A DNA stretch of 64,000 bases from Periconia sp. R9002. Taxonomy: Eukaryota; Ascomycota; Dothideomycetes; Pleosporales; Periconiaceae. Where the stretch lies: positions 242,823 to 306,822 of the forward strand of contig JAMAHW010000043.1 in assembly GCA_023627715.1 (NCBI GenBank), given 5' to 3'. Positions 12,406 to 23,691 of this stretch are shown piece by piece; the first letter of the stretch is position 1, and each line of letters begins with the position of its first letter. The notes under the pieces are model-generated. The model was not told the DNA's origin. It did not search any database and saw only the letters and a program-made list of their open reading frames with translations. Both the position numbers and the translations under genes were made by a program.

Positions 12406-12616
12406 GGGGTCAACATATTCTGATAACCTTCGAAGCTTCAGCTCGCTAGTCCCACGCCGATATACGCTACATACACTCCACTCTTACATCAATTGATATC
12501 AATGTAGTTATTAGTCGACAATTCAAATGTTTACATATAATCAAATGCATCTTTTTTGTTACCTCGAGCTAACCAAAAAAATGATAATAAAAAAAAGATC
12601 GAGGACTGTGAGAACT

Positions 12617-13765
12617 CTACAAAGTACAGTCGGCAAGTGGATTATCCTTCACTAATCCACAAATCATCCTATTGCCCTTCTCCTCGCCATACTCCCTCCG
12701 GATCTCACTCCTTAAATTTGCCCACTGCTCCCGTGAAGTCTTAACGGCAAGCATCACCGCCTTTTCGAAATTACCCTGGACCTCATTCCTCGGCACGCCA
12801 TCTGGATCCCCCTGGAACCTCCCGTCCAATTCAACAATTCCGTGATCTTTGTTCATGGTATGATGCGTCACTCGGTCTCTGCATTTGAACTTCCCGTCCG
12901 CGCTGTCCACGAGCACGTAACACCCCGTCGATAAATGGAGCGGGACTTGGTCTTTGATGGAGCCTATTGCGCGTAGATCCAAGAACGGGGCCGAGTCAGA
13001 TAGATTGAGCCCGGGTGGGTTTTGCACGGAAATCGCTTGCGCGGCGTTGGAGAGGTCACCCCAGTTGCTGTGAGCGTAGAAGTCCTGGATTCCGTGCAGT
13101 GCGCGACCGAAACCTTCGAGGGTGACACACTTCGCCTTGTCGCGCGTGTTATCCTTTTCATCACGCCACTTGTGCTCGCATTCGTTCTCGTCGGTCAGAA
13201 CGGCTTGTTCGACAACGAGCATATTTTCGGTGTTCAGCAGGCGAGAAGCCCCTCGAACTGCTTGTGAAAAGCGCATTCGGAGGTGGTCGACGCAAGCTTG
13301 GAGTTGCGCTGTCGCTTGTTCCCTGTTGATGGGGTATCCAGGGATGTCGAGGAAATCCGCGTCGTCGCAGTGCGCTTCGGGGCCTTCGGGGAGGAGATCG
13401 TCGGGAGACCCTACCATGCCGTTGTCGCCTGCTCCTAGGATCTTGCCGATGTGTGTTCCGGCGAGGTTACCGAGGGTTATGGGCTCGAAGCAGTCATATG
13501 GTGGTTGTGATTTTGTGCCTTCAACGCATTGGAAGGCGACGCGTGATATCATTTCATGCTCGTTGCGGGCACCAAGGCCATTCCATGTTCCGAAGGGTTC
13601 TGGGTGGCATGTTGCGAGCGTCAAAAAGTGGGTGAAAGCGATAATGTGCGTTTTTTGGTTGGCAGACAGATACCTGTGTGAGGTATGAATAAGACTGGTT
13701 TATCGGGCTGTGCGCTCACTCACATCATGAAGTATCAGCAGAAACAAAATGTACGATTGAGGCAT
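12617..13765 (-). CDS. Secreted HET-C/CinY-like protein, 5' end unresolved
   Basis: The main frame (from about 13673 down to the stop at 12617) encodes about 350 aa. Its central motif GIQDFYAHSNWGDLSNAA resembles the 'H..QDFYAHSNW' signature of HET-C and related zinc-dependent phospholipase-C-like folds. I recall similar fungal proteins annotated CinY, which is a low-certainty family name. A hydrophobic run, IIAFTHFLTLATC, just before the conserved part looks like the end of a signal peptide, but no ATG precedes it in frame. A candidate first exon at 13765-13755 (ATG CCT CAA TC, donor GTACAT) joined to the acceptor at 13674 keeps frame. A stronger donor after MPQSYILFLLILHD does not keep frame. 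Eight or more Cys fit secretion. Confidence 0.7.
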
Positions 13766-13987
13766 GGATTGTAAAAGGAAAGGACTGTTGCATGGGATAA
13801 ACAGTCATAAGCTGGCGATACCTGCGGAGATTCACGCGGAGATTATCATCGCATGAAACAAGGTAAGCAGACCTGCGTCCGGATCCGTAAATATGCCTGT
13901 CTTTCATGAAAAGGATGTCTCAGCGAAACAAAAGTAGCGCGCCTTGACCAGATCCCAGGAAGTAATTCCCATTTGTAGATTTTGGCC

Positions 13988-15567
13988 CTACTCGGCTGCC
14001 CATCGGAAATCAACCTCACTTGCTAGTGCCCGAAGGGGGTTGGTGCGCGCCTCTTCTGGCCGGAAATATTTTATCCCCTTTGCTGGTAACACGTCTTCCA
14101 CAAATTCCTTCATACCAATGCATTCCGAAACGTCTTGGAAAGATATTTCCTTCAAGTTTGGAAAACTAGTTTCCTTCTCCATGACCAATTGCTCAAGCGC
14201 ATCGAAACTATCCTCGCACCCACCCTCAAGGTGAAACACCTCCAGTGAGCCAGGTAAAATTTTCGTCAGACCTACGAAGTCCCTCCAGTACTTACGGTAG
14301 AATGCTACTTTGGGGAGAGGATTGTGACCATATTTGCCTCTTGGTTCCCCTAACAAAAATACCCAGGAACATCGGAGTCGCTTAAGCTTTTTGAATTCGT
14401 GGAGGGATATGTGACTGACGAAAGAATCCCTGATTGACTATAGCAAAAGACAGCTTCGAAAGCTTGTTATTATACTCACACGAGCTCCGCGCGAGCGCAA
14501 GAAAACCAACTCTTGTAGAGAATCCGCTGCGTACTCGAGTAATGCTTTAGTTGCCGCTCGAGGTGCGAAATCTCTGCACTCAATGCGACGACCCCGTTCG
14601 TAAGTGAACGCTTTTAAGGCTTTCGTCGAGGCAATGAGATGCCCGATTGTCGCATGGTGGACGCGACTGTCGAATAAACATAGCTCCTCAAGTTCAGAGC
14701 TGCGGTAGTCTCCTGATTTTTCACCTCCTGTTCATGGAAGCGATAGTCATGGATGATAAATTGATAGTTATCCACGATAGGATGATCGTACTGAGGGAGG
14801 GTGTTGCCCATTCTGAAACCTGCAAACCTCTGAAGGGTAGGAATTCTGAGGAAATATACTGCCCACTCGGGCTGAAATCCGTAAGAGCATAGAGCAAAAT
14901 CACTGCTGAAGGCAACGGTCTTGAGATGTCGGAACGGTAAGGGTATACCCTCCGGTGGGTTTTGGTAGGCCAGGCTGACAGCACGAACGAATTCAATAAG
15001 TTCGTCCTCCGTTTTTACCTCCGATAGGCGCAAGGTTTTGAGGTTGACTACCATTGATAATAATAGCGTGACGATGGGTGCTCTCAAACCGAACTCAACT
15101 AATCGGGTCCAAGTCGAGCCTGGGGGAAGACCGTGGTAGTAATCCAGATTCCAGCCATCATATTCCGCTACATTACTTAGCAATGGAATCTGCTTAGACG
15201 CATTTACATATGTGTTTATCCAATCGGCTGGGAGTACCGGCTCGGCTCTTTCAATGATCTCCGAGTATGTATATTCTCTGGGACGCCACCAGTAGTTTCC
15301 CGTTTTCTCAGTTATATTGATTTTTTCGATGTAGCGTGCAATGCTTGGTTTGTCAATGATTTCTCTGGTGACATCCCAGATGAAGTCGTTGGCGTTTTCG
15401 GCGTCGATAGTATCGTATTGTTCGTGGAGGGACTTATGCTTCGCGAGCACGGGTTCCGAAATCAGTTGGTAAGCGCGACAAGCCAGGGAAAATTGGTAGC
15501 AATCGCGTGGTTCCATGATTTCCGCTATCATGATCTGTAACTCCAGGGGAAAGCGCAGGAAATCCAT
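13988..15567 (-). CDS. F-box protein, with an intron or frameshift near 14715-14830
   Basis: The N-terminus FLRFPLELQIMIAEIMEPRDC is an F-box-like helix. The family recruits substrates to SCF ubiquitin ligases. The first frame (15567 to about 14710) then loses coding sense. Coding resumes in another frame as SSELEELCLFDSRVHHATIG and continues to ...LRSRGAR at 14480. A likely 42-bp intron (14479-14438, GTGAGT...ATAG) leads to the last exon, 14437-13988. The break near 14715-14830 may be an intron ending at GAACAG or AATCAG, or a genuine frameshift; I could not find a fully convincing donor. If it is a frameshift the gene may be inactive. Confidence 0.7.
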
Positions 15568-15844
15568 TGTAGAGATAGGTTAACAAGAAAGGAAGAGAAA
15601 AAGTTGGCGGATGCGGATGCGGACGCGTTCGTTATGAGAAGACGCGTTACTAGATTACTTCAGGGGCGCGCTAGACTGTTCGTGGGTAGAGTGTGTATTA
15701 ATCTTGATATATGTAATTGCAAGGGAACGTATCATTCCGGCGTGTCAATCTCGTTGTTCTTTCGAAATATCGTTACCACGATGTATCCTTACTTTTTTTA
15801 AATACCTACTCACGTATACCCAAACCCTCACTATTTTCACCACA
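15568..15844. other. Short intergenic region
   Basis: Promoter side of the F-box gene and 3' side of the copper amine oxidase. No gene seen. Confidence 0.4.
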
Positions 15845-18401
15845 CTAATCCACAAAAACCCGGCCCAATTTTGGCTCCGCCAACTCCACCAGACACGTCT
15901 CTAATGGAACTCCATACGTCTCGACGCTCAGATTCCCGTGCGCTGCATCGACCTCGATCCAGCGCCTGTTGAGGAGGTCACCGTCCTGAGCGCGGTCGAA
16001 GAAGTTTTGCGGCGCGAAGGATATGCTGGTGTAGGCTTCCGTGTAGAGTGTTACCTATAGGGGGGTTAGTGGGTGGAATCTGGATGGTCGGGGTTTCGAG
16101 ATGGGAGACTCACGGGGACGTCTTCAGACCGCGTGAAATGGTGCATTCCGAGGTTGAACCATAGGACCTGTACGGAACGGCCGTTAATAAATAATCTTCG
16201 AAGATTGTGATAGAATTGATGGTTGTTGGTGAACGGTAGATCCGAACGTAAATGTATATATGGTAGTTGGGTAGGTAGGGGTAAGTAGCACGAGGACAAT
16301 GCTAGAGACTCACCAAATCCTCCCCATCGATACTTTCGTCATCAAAGAACTTGCTGAAATCTTGCTGCGGCTTCGAAGGTAAATTCAGATTCTGCACACT
16401 ATTCGCAAACACCTCGTGATCGTGTTGCTTCGATACGGCGAGATGCGATTTGGCGAACTCGGAGTTGCGCTTGGAGAACGGCGAGGCCAGCGTCGAAAGA
16501 TGGATGTCTGAGCGTCCCGGGACGATACGGTACCCTCTGGGTGTTCCCCACTTGTTGGTTGCATTGGAGTTGATAATGGTGTACATAGCTTGGTTGTTGG
16601 GGGCCCAATTAAATTGCTGCTCGGTTTGCATGGTGTATGTGTCAAGCTCCAACTGCTCGAACTCGCCGAGTTCAGGGAACCAGGGCTGAGATTGCATCAC
16701 AGGTTTGAGTTTGGAGACTTGGAGCGAGTTTTCGGTGCCTGCGACGTCGAAGTCGGCTTTGAAGGTGATGATGTGGTCATGTAGCGAGCCCTGGGTGGCA
16801 TGTTGGATGCGTGGACCCCATTTTCCCTGGTCCAGGTAGTAGAAAGAGGATTGAAGGTACCCAGAAGCGCGGACAGCGATTTCGAGCGAGGCGTCCACGT
16901 GGAAGAGGTAGTCGAACATGTAGTCGTAGTTGCCGACGGTGGCGATGGCGCGGATGGTCAGCGCGGACCCCTTGACGGTGCCGAGCTTGTCGAAGCCGTA
17001 CGCGTTGGACGCGCCGTAGCGATGCCGTGACACGGGGAAATTCATATCAGCTTCGAATAGGCAAAGGGAGTTTGTTTTGGTCGTCGTTTGGTTGGTGCTG
17101 TGGTACGAGAGGTTCCAGAAGGTCGAGCCCCAGGGACAATCGAAGCCTTCGACTAGGGCGCTCATTTCGCTCCCAAGTTGGTAGTACGTGTCGTGGTAGA
17201 CGGTTCCGGCTGCTTTGGGTTGGTTTCCGCCATATTGCGCCATGGCTTCTTGCATGGAGAGCTCGTAGATGATTCGCTCGCCTTTGAATTTGATGTCGTA
17301 GAACATGATGCCCAAGGTTCGGCTGAAGGACAAGTAAAAGGACCAGCCCATGTATTCGATGTACTGGTTTTCTTTGTCAACCCGGTAGCGTTTGCCGCCG
17401 ATTTCGAGCGTACTTGGGGCGAGACGGTCCTCGAGGTCACGGACGCCCATCTCCGGCTTGTGGTCGACCAATGCCCAACTGGCGTCTCGTGTTTGGTCGT
17501 ACTCCATTGCGAGCTCACCACCGACGAATGCTGCTCGTAGAGCGTCAACAGTGGGATAGTATTTTTCGCCAGTGACGAAACCCCTCAAAGAGTAGTGCGA
17601 CGCATCGGTTCCCGTGACATCCAAGAACACGAAGAAGTCCAGCGGCGTGAGATAGTTTGCAGGGCCGGGGACTTTAAACATGACATTGCGGAAAGCTTTC
17701 TTGCCATCAAATGACATCGGAACACCCCATGTGGTGACCAGATTCGTCCGTTTATCGCTAGAGCCAAAGTACACTCCACCCTGAAACAATGCTGCTGTGA
17801 TGTCGGAGATGCTGGACATGACGGAGGTAAGAAGAGGGTCACTAGCTTTGTTGCGTGGTCCATCGAAATATCGCGCATTAAAAGGTACCGAGCCGCCACT
17901 TCCACCATTGTAGATGTAGTCGAGCTTGTTAATTGAGGTCTTTGGGCCCACGGGCAAGGGACCGATCATGTATTCCTGAGAGTCTGGCACAGCTTTCCCC
18001 CCCTCGAATATGATCGCTCGCGCATATTTCGGTGGTACCGCCCCTTCTCCATCAAGGTAAGGAAGAACATTGCTCTTATTGACAGGAAGCGCATCTATCC
18101 ACCAAACGTAGTTGTCTGTCAAAACGGCTTTGGAGGGATCCGTAAGATTCAAACCGGATTCCGGATCATGAAGAAGATTCCACACAGCGACATTATCAGC
18201 CGCGGATATCGGCGCCCAAACGTTCGATTTTGGAGCGTTAGTTGTGGGTGCTGCATCTGACAAACAAGAAGGTGATGAAGCGTTGACTCCGCGTTTGCTG
18301 AACGCTTCATGAAGCAACCGTCTCTCATACCCAATCGGAGGCAATGCGGAGGAAAGAGCTCCAGTGGACAGCACTGATTGTAGAAGTACGTGGATCTTCA
18401 T
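15845..18401 (-). CDS. Secreted copper amine oxidase (topaquinone enzyme)
   Basis: Three exons, 18401-16314, 16167-16114 and 16054-15845, give 783 aa. The Met at 18401 opens a signal peptide (MKIHVLLQSVLSTGALSSA). The tyrosine that becomes topaquinone is in TVGNYDYMFDY. Two copper His are in LHDHIITFKADFD (HxH). The third is in GMHHFTRSEDVP, encoded by the 54-nt middle exon. These enzymes oxidise primary amines to aldehydes with release of ammonium and H2O2. The last exon ends with the usual C-terminal segment around APQNFFDRAQDGDLL. The splice sites (GTGAGT...TACAG; GTGAGT...ATAG) all keep phase 0. Confidence 0.93.
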
Positions 18402-18446
18402 TGTGGAAGGGGCGTGCCTACACTGAGACACAGAAAGAATCCACGT

Positions 18447-18459
18447 CTTTTATATACAC
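18447..18459 (-). promoter_or_regulatory. TATA box of the copper amine oxidase gene
   Basis: On the minus strand this reads tgtgtatataaaa, about 46-58 bp before the start codon, a normal place for a fungal TATA element. Confidence 0.5.
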
Positions 18460-18838
18460 ACCAGTTTTACGAAGATCTCTTAGGCATTGTTGTGCCAGTA
18501 GATAGCTGTATCTCGATGCCGATAGGGTGATAGCTCTACTTCGGACGAGGAGGAATAGATAAGTATAGTGGGATGGCATTCTGCGTAGGATTTACAAGCC
18601 TGCTAAGGTGGGGTAATGTAGCTTTGCATTCGAATAGAGTTAGGATATCTGTGTGCCAAGGCGTGGGTTTTGCCAATGTTCGGTACCTAGTGGACATGGA
18701 GATGGCCGAAGTAGATTTACAGGGAACGAGTCTACCGAGGCAGCTTGTCGTCAGAATTGTGCAACTCGGATGTGACCGGCAACGAAAATATAATGGAAGT
18801 TAACTGAATACCGCGATACATCAGAAATGTGATGAAGT

Positions 18839-18906
18839 CATCGCAATGTATTTTAAAAGTGTTTTCTTCTTCGCAATTGATTGGTGTAAAATCATCGCAT
18901 TGTATT
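18839..18906. repeat. Relic of a small dispersed repeat (TIR-like)
   Basis: The reverse complement of about 18851-18891 is nearly the same as the two arms of an inverted repeat at 38448-38486 and 38589-38625, sharing the core caattgcgaagaagaaaaca with few changes. It is flanked by the near-identical 14-mers catcgcaatgtatt (18839-18852) and catcgcattgtatt (18893-18906). This suggests a solo terminal repeat left by a small transposon. Confidence 0.55.
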
Positions 18907-19103
18907 ATTGTTTGTAGTATCAACACAGACAAAGCGTCACAATAACGTCCTCGGCCAGAACTATACCAAGATGAATAGCATAGATTGGATTGGATGGATG
19001 CTGATTTTCGCGGAACAGTGCCGTATACAAATAAACCTCCTTTTTCTTCAATTTGGTGCCCAGCATTATAGCCACATGAGTATTATACATACTTCATTGG
19101 TAT

Positions 19104-20948
19104 CTAGAAGACCATTCCCTTAGTCTGTTTGCCCTTCTCTTCTTCAAGCGTCTTGACGTTGATATTCCTCCAGAACAAAATGCTGAGAATGCAGAGCGGC
19201 ACGAAGCATGCGCCTGCAATCACCATGAGGCGCTGCACGTGCGCAAAAGCAGCCACAATGGCTTCGCGCTCGGGGGTACCGTCTGCAAAACTCTGTTGTA
19301 CCACGATACTACCGAAGATCTCGGCTGCGCGCGATTTGCTTTCTGCAGGTAGTCGCTCATACAATTGCGCGGGAAGAATGTTGTTCCACATGGCGCCTGA
19401 GATGCCGTATCCTATGGAGGAGCCGAAGCCGCTGAAAAGACCCTGTAGAGCATTCACCACGGCAATTTGCTGATGTGTGACTGGAGCGAAGATTGCGATT
19501 TGCGCGCACGTAGCGAAGATCCCCGTTCCTAACCCGCAAAGGATCTGAGTCAAAGCAAGGACACCAGGGTTGGTACTCGGAGCACGGAACGGTATCAATA
19601 ATGCCGTACCGAGGAGAGTGATGGGCACTCCAGTGTAAGCGATATACTTGAAGTTTCCAGTCTTGCTGATGAGCAGTCCGATAAGTGGACCGAAGACAGA
19701 GGAGGTCAGAGAGAAAGCATTAAGAACATAGTTGGCATTAGTGATGGACAAGCGGTGCACAACCTGAAGATACGAGCCAAAGTAGGCGTTCCAGCTGAAA
19801 ATGGAGAGAAACATGACGCCTTGAAGCACACAGGACCCAACAACAGTGCCGTCCTTGAGATATTTCCACGGCAAGAAGGGAACTGGAGCGACATACATTT
19901 CGTAAACAACGAAGCTCGGAAAGAGGAGAATGCCAAGCACGATCATTGCGATAATGTATCCCGTCTTCCACCCATTGGGTGCGTAGCTCACGAGGGTGAA
20001 TGGTAGCATGAAGAGACAGAAGGCAAGCATGAGGAGGAGAATGCCAAACACATCAAACTCGACAAAGTAATGGGCCAATGACTGCGCAATGTTGCGACCG
20101 GAACGTTCCTTTCTGGCAAGGCCAGCCTGACGCGCCCTTCGGTACATGAATATCATTACACCCATGGCGGGCACGCTGCATGCGACCAGAATGATGATGA
20201 AAGCACCAAAGGCCCAGCGGAAATTGAGGTTGGTGTAGAACAGTTCAGCAATCCTGGGTGCTGCGAAAGTTGCTGCTATCCTGGGGGTGCCATTGATGCC
20301 GTAGATGATCATGCGGTTCTTGAGCGTGGTGATATCGGCGCACATGACGTTTACCACATACATGATACCGATGTGGCCAGTCCAGTAAAGCACGTGGGCA
20401 GCGATGTAAGTCTCCATGTTTTTGCATACTGCCTTCATAATCATACCCACAACGGCGAGTAGCAGCATGAACATGAATCCTTCAACTCGGCCCCAGATAT
20501 CAATGGCCTTGGCGGTCGCAAGCGGAGTGCATCCCCCAAGAGCAGTAGACATGACGGTACCGACCGTAAGAAGGCCATGCTTGCCGAATGAAGAGGTGAT
20601 GTAGGGATTCAAGGCTGTATCGATGTAGTTTTGAAGCATGTCGACGAACGAGATGAGGTACAGTCTTGGGGGCCGATTAGCGTTCCATGTTTGATGACGT
20701 GTGGGAGTGAAGGTTCCAACCTACAGCACGAACATGCTAACGAGTGTTGTTTTGGACCAGATTGTGGTGATGGCTCTCACACGCTCAACACCATTTTGGA
20801 AAGTTTCCGATTTCTCTGATTCATGGTCGGTCGAGTGCGACGCATTGTCGGTGACGACCTCTGCACCCTTGGGCTTGTGTTCCAGGTCTTGGGGCGGAGG
20901 AACGATGCTCCCCACGGGATTGGGACCGTCAGGATTGACAAGGTTCAT
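19104..20948 (-). CDS. Siderophore iron transporter, MFS family (Sit/Mir type)
   Basis: Exons 20948-20725 and 20664-19104 join across a 60-bp intron to give 594 aa; the splice restores FVLLYLISFVDMLQNYI, where TM1 begins. The first about 60 residues are hydrophilic and cytosolic. About 14 hydrophobic segments follow, as in the 14-TM siderophore transporters. ALGGCTPLATAKAIDIWGR (TM2 and the following loop) and the C-terminal VQRLMVIAGACFVPLCILSI match this group. It should import a ferric siderophore across the plasma membrane by proton symport; which siderophore is not readable. Two iron-type GATA sites lie about 280-325 bp upstream. Confidence 0.92.
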
Positions 20949-21231
20949 TGTAGAGAAAGATGGGTAACCAAACGGGTTTCTTCGCAAGCTGGGACTTGAA
21001 TAAAGCGCAATCATCGGCAGGGGAGGCGTTGTTGATTAAATATGTACGCGCATTGATCAATCCCCACAGAGGCCCGCGACTTGCCTTTACCCAAAGGGCA
21101 AGCCCAGTAGTGCGACAGCGCTGACAACCGGAATCCTGTGAGGGCTAATCCGCCATCAGTCCACTCAAAGAAAGTATCGACTTCCCATCTGAACAAGTGC
21201 CGCGCCTGGGCCATGTTGCGTCGACGCGATC

Positions 21232-21240
21232 ATCTGATAA
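21232..21240. promoter_or_regulatory. ATCTGATAA site, iron-responsive GATA-factor consensus
   Basis: Exact match to ATCWGATAA, the published consensus for the SreA/SRE/Fep1 class of iron-sensing GATA repressors. It is 284-292 bp before the transporter start codon. Confidence 0.65.
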
Positions 21241-21264
21241 GATGATCCATCGATGAATCAATGG

Positions 21265-21273
21265 ATCAGATAA
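21265..21273. promoter_or_regulatory. ATCAGATAA site, iron-responsive GATA-factor consensus
   Basis: Second exact ATCWGATAA match, 33 bp from the first and in the same orientation. The pair strongly suggests iron repression of the siderophore transporter. Confidence 0.65.
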
Positions 21274-21833
21274 GATCAGTCTCCGAAGGTTCCGCCAATC
21301 AACAAGCGCCGTGGCGCAGGGAGTCGGAAAACTCATCACTTCGCGCCTTGGCTTATACCCACTCTACTGAGTCCACTCCCATACGGACGCTGAAGGTTAC
21401 ACAAACAGTGAGCCGGAATACGAACTTATGTGGCCCCATTTTGTTTCGTTGCTTCCTTGAGGATGCCAGCGAAGAAATTTCACTCATGACTGGAATAAAC
21501 TTCACTCAAGTCTAAGCGAGCCGTCTCCATCAAGTGCACACACGTATTTCACGCAAAGTGCCGCCGATACATGTATATATTCGTCGCTTAATTCACACAC
21601 CCCTTAAGGATGATAGACCATACTTATAAACACCCAAAACTCCTTGAAATTATTCTCCTCGCTTTTCAGGTCTCTGCTCTATTCCTGTCTCCATCTTGCT
21701 TGATCAATGCATATCAAATGAAGTGTTAATAGTATAACCAACGAAGGCAGGTTTGACCCAATGGTTTGAAAGATTTAACTCATCCCCATTACATAGGTAT
21801 TTCTCTACTGTATAATTTCCTCGCTATCGGGTA

Positions 21834-23093
21834 TCAAACGTCACCCCCGACCGAACTCCACGTTTCAGATGAACACCGGGACAGGACAATCCAATCCTCC
21901 TCTACTTGCGCCCCCTCCATTCCCTCTTCAACCCTTCCTACCCTCCGACTCTCTCCCTCATTTCTCTCTTGCTCGTTCATTACAATCATCCTCCCCTCCC
22001 AATCCACCCACTCCAAAAGACAACAACTCTCCCCATCCTCCGGCGCCCCTCTCATCCTGCCGTCTCCGTCCTTAAATTCGCGACACCAACATGGAGAATC
22101 ATAACAATCGCCCCAAAAACTCGGCGCCATAATGGGTCCACCGTCGTACATATGGCGCTCGCCCTCCGAACAACGGGCCCACGCATTCGCCTCACCGTCG
22201 GCGGACGAATATCCCAACTCCCAGCATCCAGACATGTTGCGGTGCCACGCCCATGAATACTCTTCGAACCATCCGGGATTTGTGATGGCGCGGTGCGGGT
22301 TCGTGTTCGTCATGCGGCACTGAAATAGCCAATGCCTGTTGGGGCTGAGCGTTTGGCGAAGTAGCGCGTGGCCGTAAGCGTCATAGGAGTTTGTCGGGAG
22401 TGTTGTGGTGAGGGGTGTGCCGATGTAGACGTTTATAGCTTGTCTTCTGTTATAGCGAGTATGGAAAGGGAACAGGTTCTTGTGGGGGAAGTGGCGGTAT
22501 AGAGTGCGTCCGACCAGCGCTGGGTGACACTTGGGATCCATGATTCGACGTTCCTTGACGGCGCGCATTTCCGAGATGCGCCGCTGTGCCCAGGCTACAA
22601 AAGTTTCGCCGTCAAAAGCGGGCGGGTTGTTACTCTCGAACACAGCTGCATTTTCGCCGAACTCGGCGTAGCGCTCTACGGCACCTTTTCTGACCCATGT
22701 CGACGAACTGCCAATTTCGGTATTGGGGTTCGTGTCCCAGATGATAAGATCCGGCTTACCGAACATCCACGGGCAAATGTGCCCGCGAACAATAGTTTGT
22801 CCATCGTTGATGGCGGAACGGAGAAGAGCGAGCTTGGTAGCTTTGTGGGTGCGACGGGCTTCAGATTGGTTGGATCTACGGCATTGAAAGCTTCTGCATC
22901 CACTGTGGCGGTTGTGGATGCTGCGCTCGCGGTTGCGGGCGCGGGCCGCAGAGCGGAGGTCTTTGAAGGGGTGTATATTGCTGCGGCCATCAGCGTTCAG
23001 ATGGGTTTCTGTGGGTGCGGATTTGAGTTCATCTGCTGGAGAAAATGCCTCGTGATGGTGGTATGACTCAAACAGGGTGAAATTTCTAGGCAT
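21834..23093 (-). CDS. Unrecognised protein, 419 aa
   Basis: A long single-exon frame starting MPRNFTLFESYHHHEAF. No family recognised. The N-terminal 90 residues are basic and low-complexity. The rest is rich in Trp, Cys and Arg (for example the WGDCYDSPCWC segment around residue 330), with a charged Glu-rich tail. No signal peptide or membrane segment. Opposite-strand frames at 22524-23066 and 21766-22256 have no family features and are taken as shadows. It is flanked by 3' and 5' regions of the right size, and codon use looks coding. Confidence 0.6.
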   Translation of the reverse strand: MPRNFTLFESYHHHEAFSPADELKSAPTETHLNADGRSNIHPFKDLRSAARARNRERSIHNRHSGCRSFQCRRSNQSEARRTHKATKLALLRSAINDGQTIVRGHICPWMFGKPDLIIWDTNPNTEIGSSSTWVRKGAVERYAEFGENAAVFESNNPPAFDGETFVAWAQRRISEMRAVKERRIMDPKCHPALVGRTLYRHFPHKNLFPFHTRYNRRQAINVYIGTPLTTTLPTNSYDAYGHALLRQTLSPNRHWLFQCRMTNTNPHRAITNPGWFEEYSWAWHRNMSGCWELGYSSADGEANAWARCSEGERHMYDGGPIMAPSFWGDCYDSPCWCREFKDGDGRMRGAPEDGESCCLLEWVDWEGRMIVMNEQERNEGESRRVGRVEEGMEGAQVEEDWIVLSRCSSETWSSVGGDV

Positions 23094-23691
23094 TACTGCA
23101 AATGCTCTTATCTTTTTAAAAAGATAGGTGGATTAGGAAGTTAAATCAAGACAGTAGGATAAGGAAATACACTCAGCAAAGAGGACCATACAGTATAGCC
23201 GATTGACACAGATATGGGGGGAGCGGAGGTAAATTGAGGTGCAAGTGATCATACGCAACATGGGAACATCAATCAATGTCCGTAATATATCAACATTCCT
23301 GATTAGAGAAGGGGCGCTGCAACTGGGCTTTGCTGTGGTAGATGCCTCGACTGACACTCCCGGCAAATTCCGAGACCTTATTGAAGTCATGGCTCCTACA
23401 TTTGTGCATGAAGGGCGGAGGGCTCAGCTTGTGTAGAAAAGAAAGCTTGAGATGGTGAACGTTGGATCCTCCGGTAGTGTTGGCAGTGCAGCGTGAAAGG
23501 GCGAAATGCAAAAGATTGACGAGGCGCCTCGGAGGTGAGGCCTAAAGGAGCTGGTTGGGGCGGTGCATTAGTGGCGGTGTGTCAGGGCAGTTGTGGCTTG
23601 CGAGTGCCTGTGCACTCGTAGCTGATTTCTCTCGTGAGGCACGCAGCTCCTGAGCTCCTGAACAACACTTGTATGTGGCACTGTGTGCAAT
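23094..23691. other. Intergenic region
   Basis: Divergent promoter region between the 419-aa gene and the 2EXR-like gene. A 65-codon plus-strand frame at 23239-23436 has no recognisable feature. Confidence 0.4.

Larger units (their letters stand above)
18402..19103. other. Intergenic region holding a repeat relic
   Basis: Copper amine oxidase promoter on the left and 3' end of the siderophore transporter on the right. The only structure seen is the repeat relic at 18839-18906. Confidence 0.4.
20949..21833. other. Intergenic region, promoter of the siderophore transporter
   Basis: No gene accepted. It carries two ATCWGATAA sites. The right part is the 3' region of the 419-aa gene. Confidence 0.5.

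Noticed and set aside
16385..17548. Several ORFs on both strands inside the copper amine oxidase gene
   Set aside because: All overlap a well-supported oxidase frame and have no family features.
22524..23066. 180-codon plus-strand ORF opposite the unknown 419-aa protein
   Set aside because: The minus-strand frame is far longer and has an ATG and stop in good positions; the plus frame looks like an antisense shadow. Some doubt remains because neither product is recognised.
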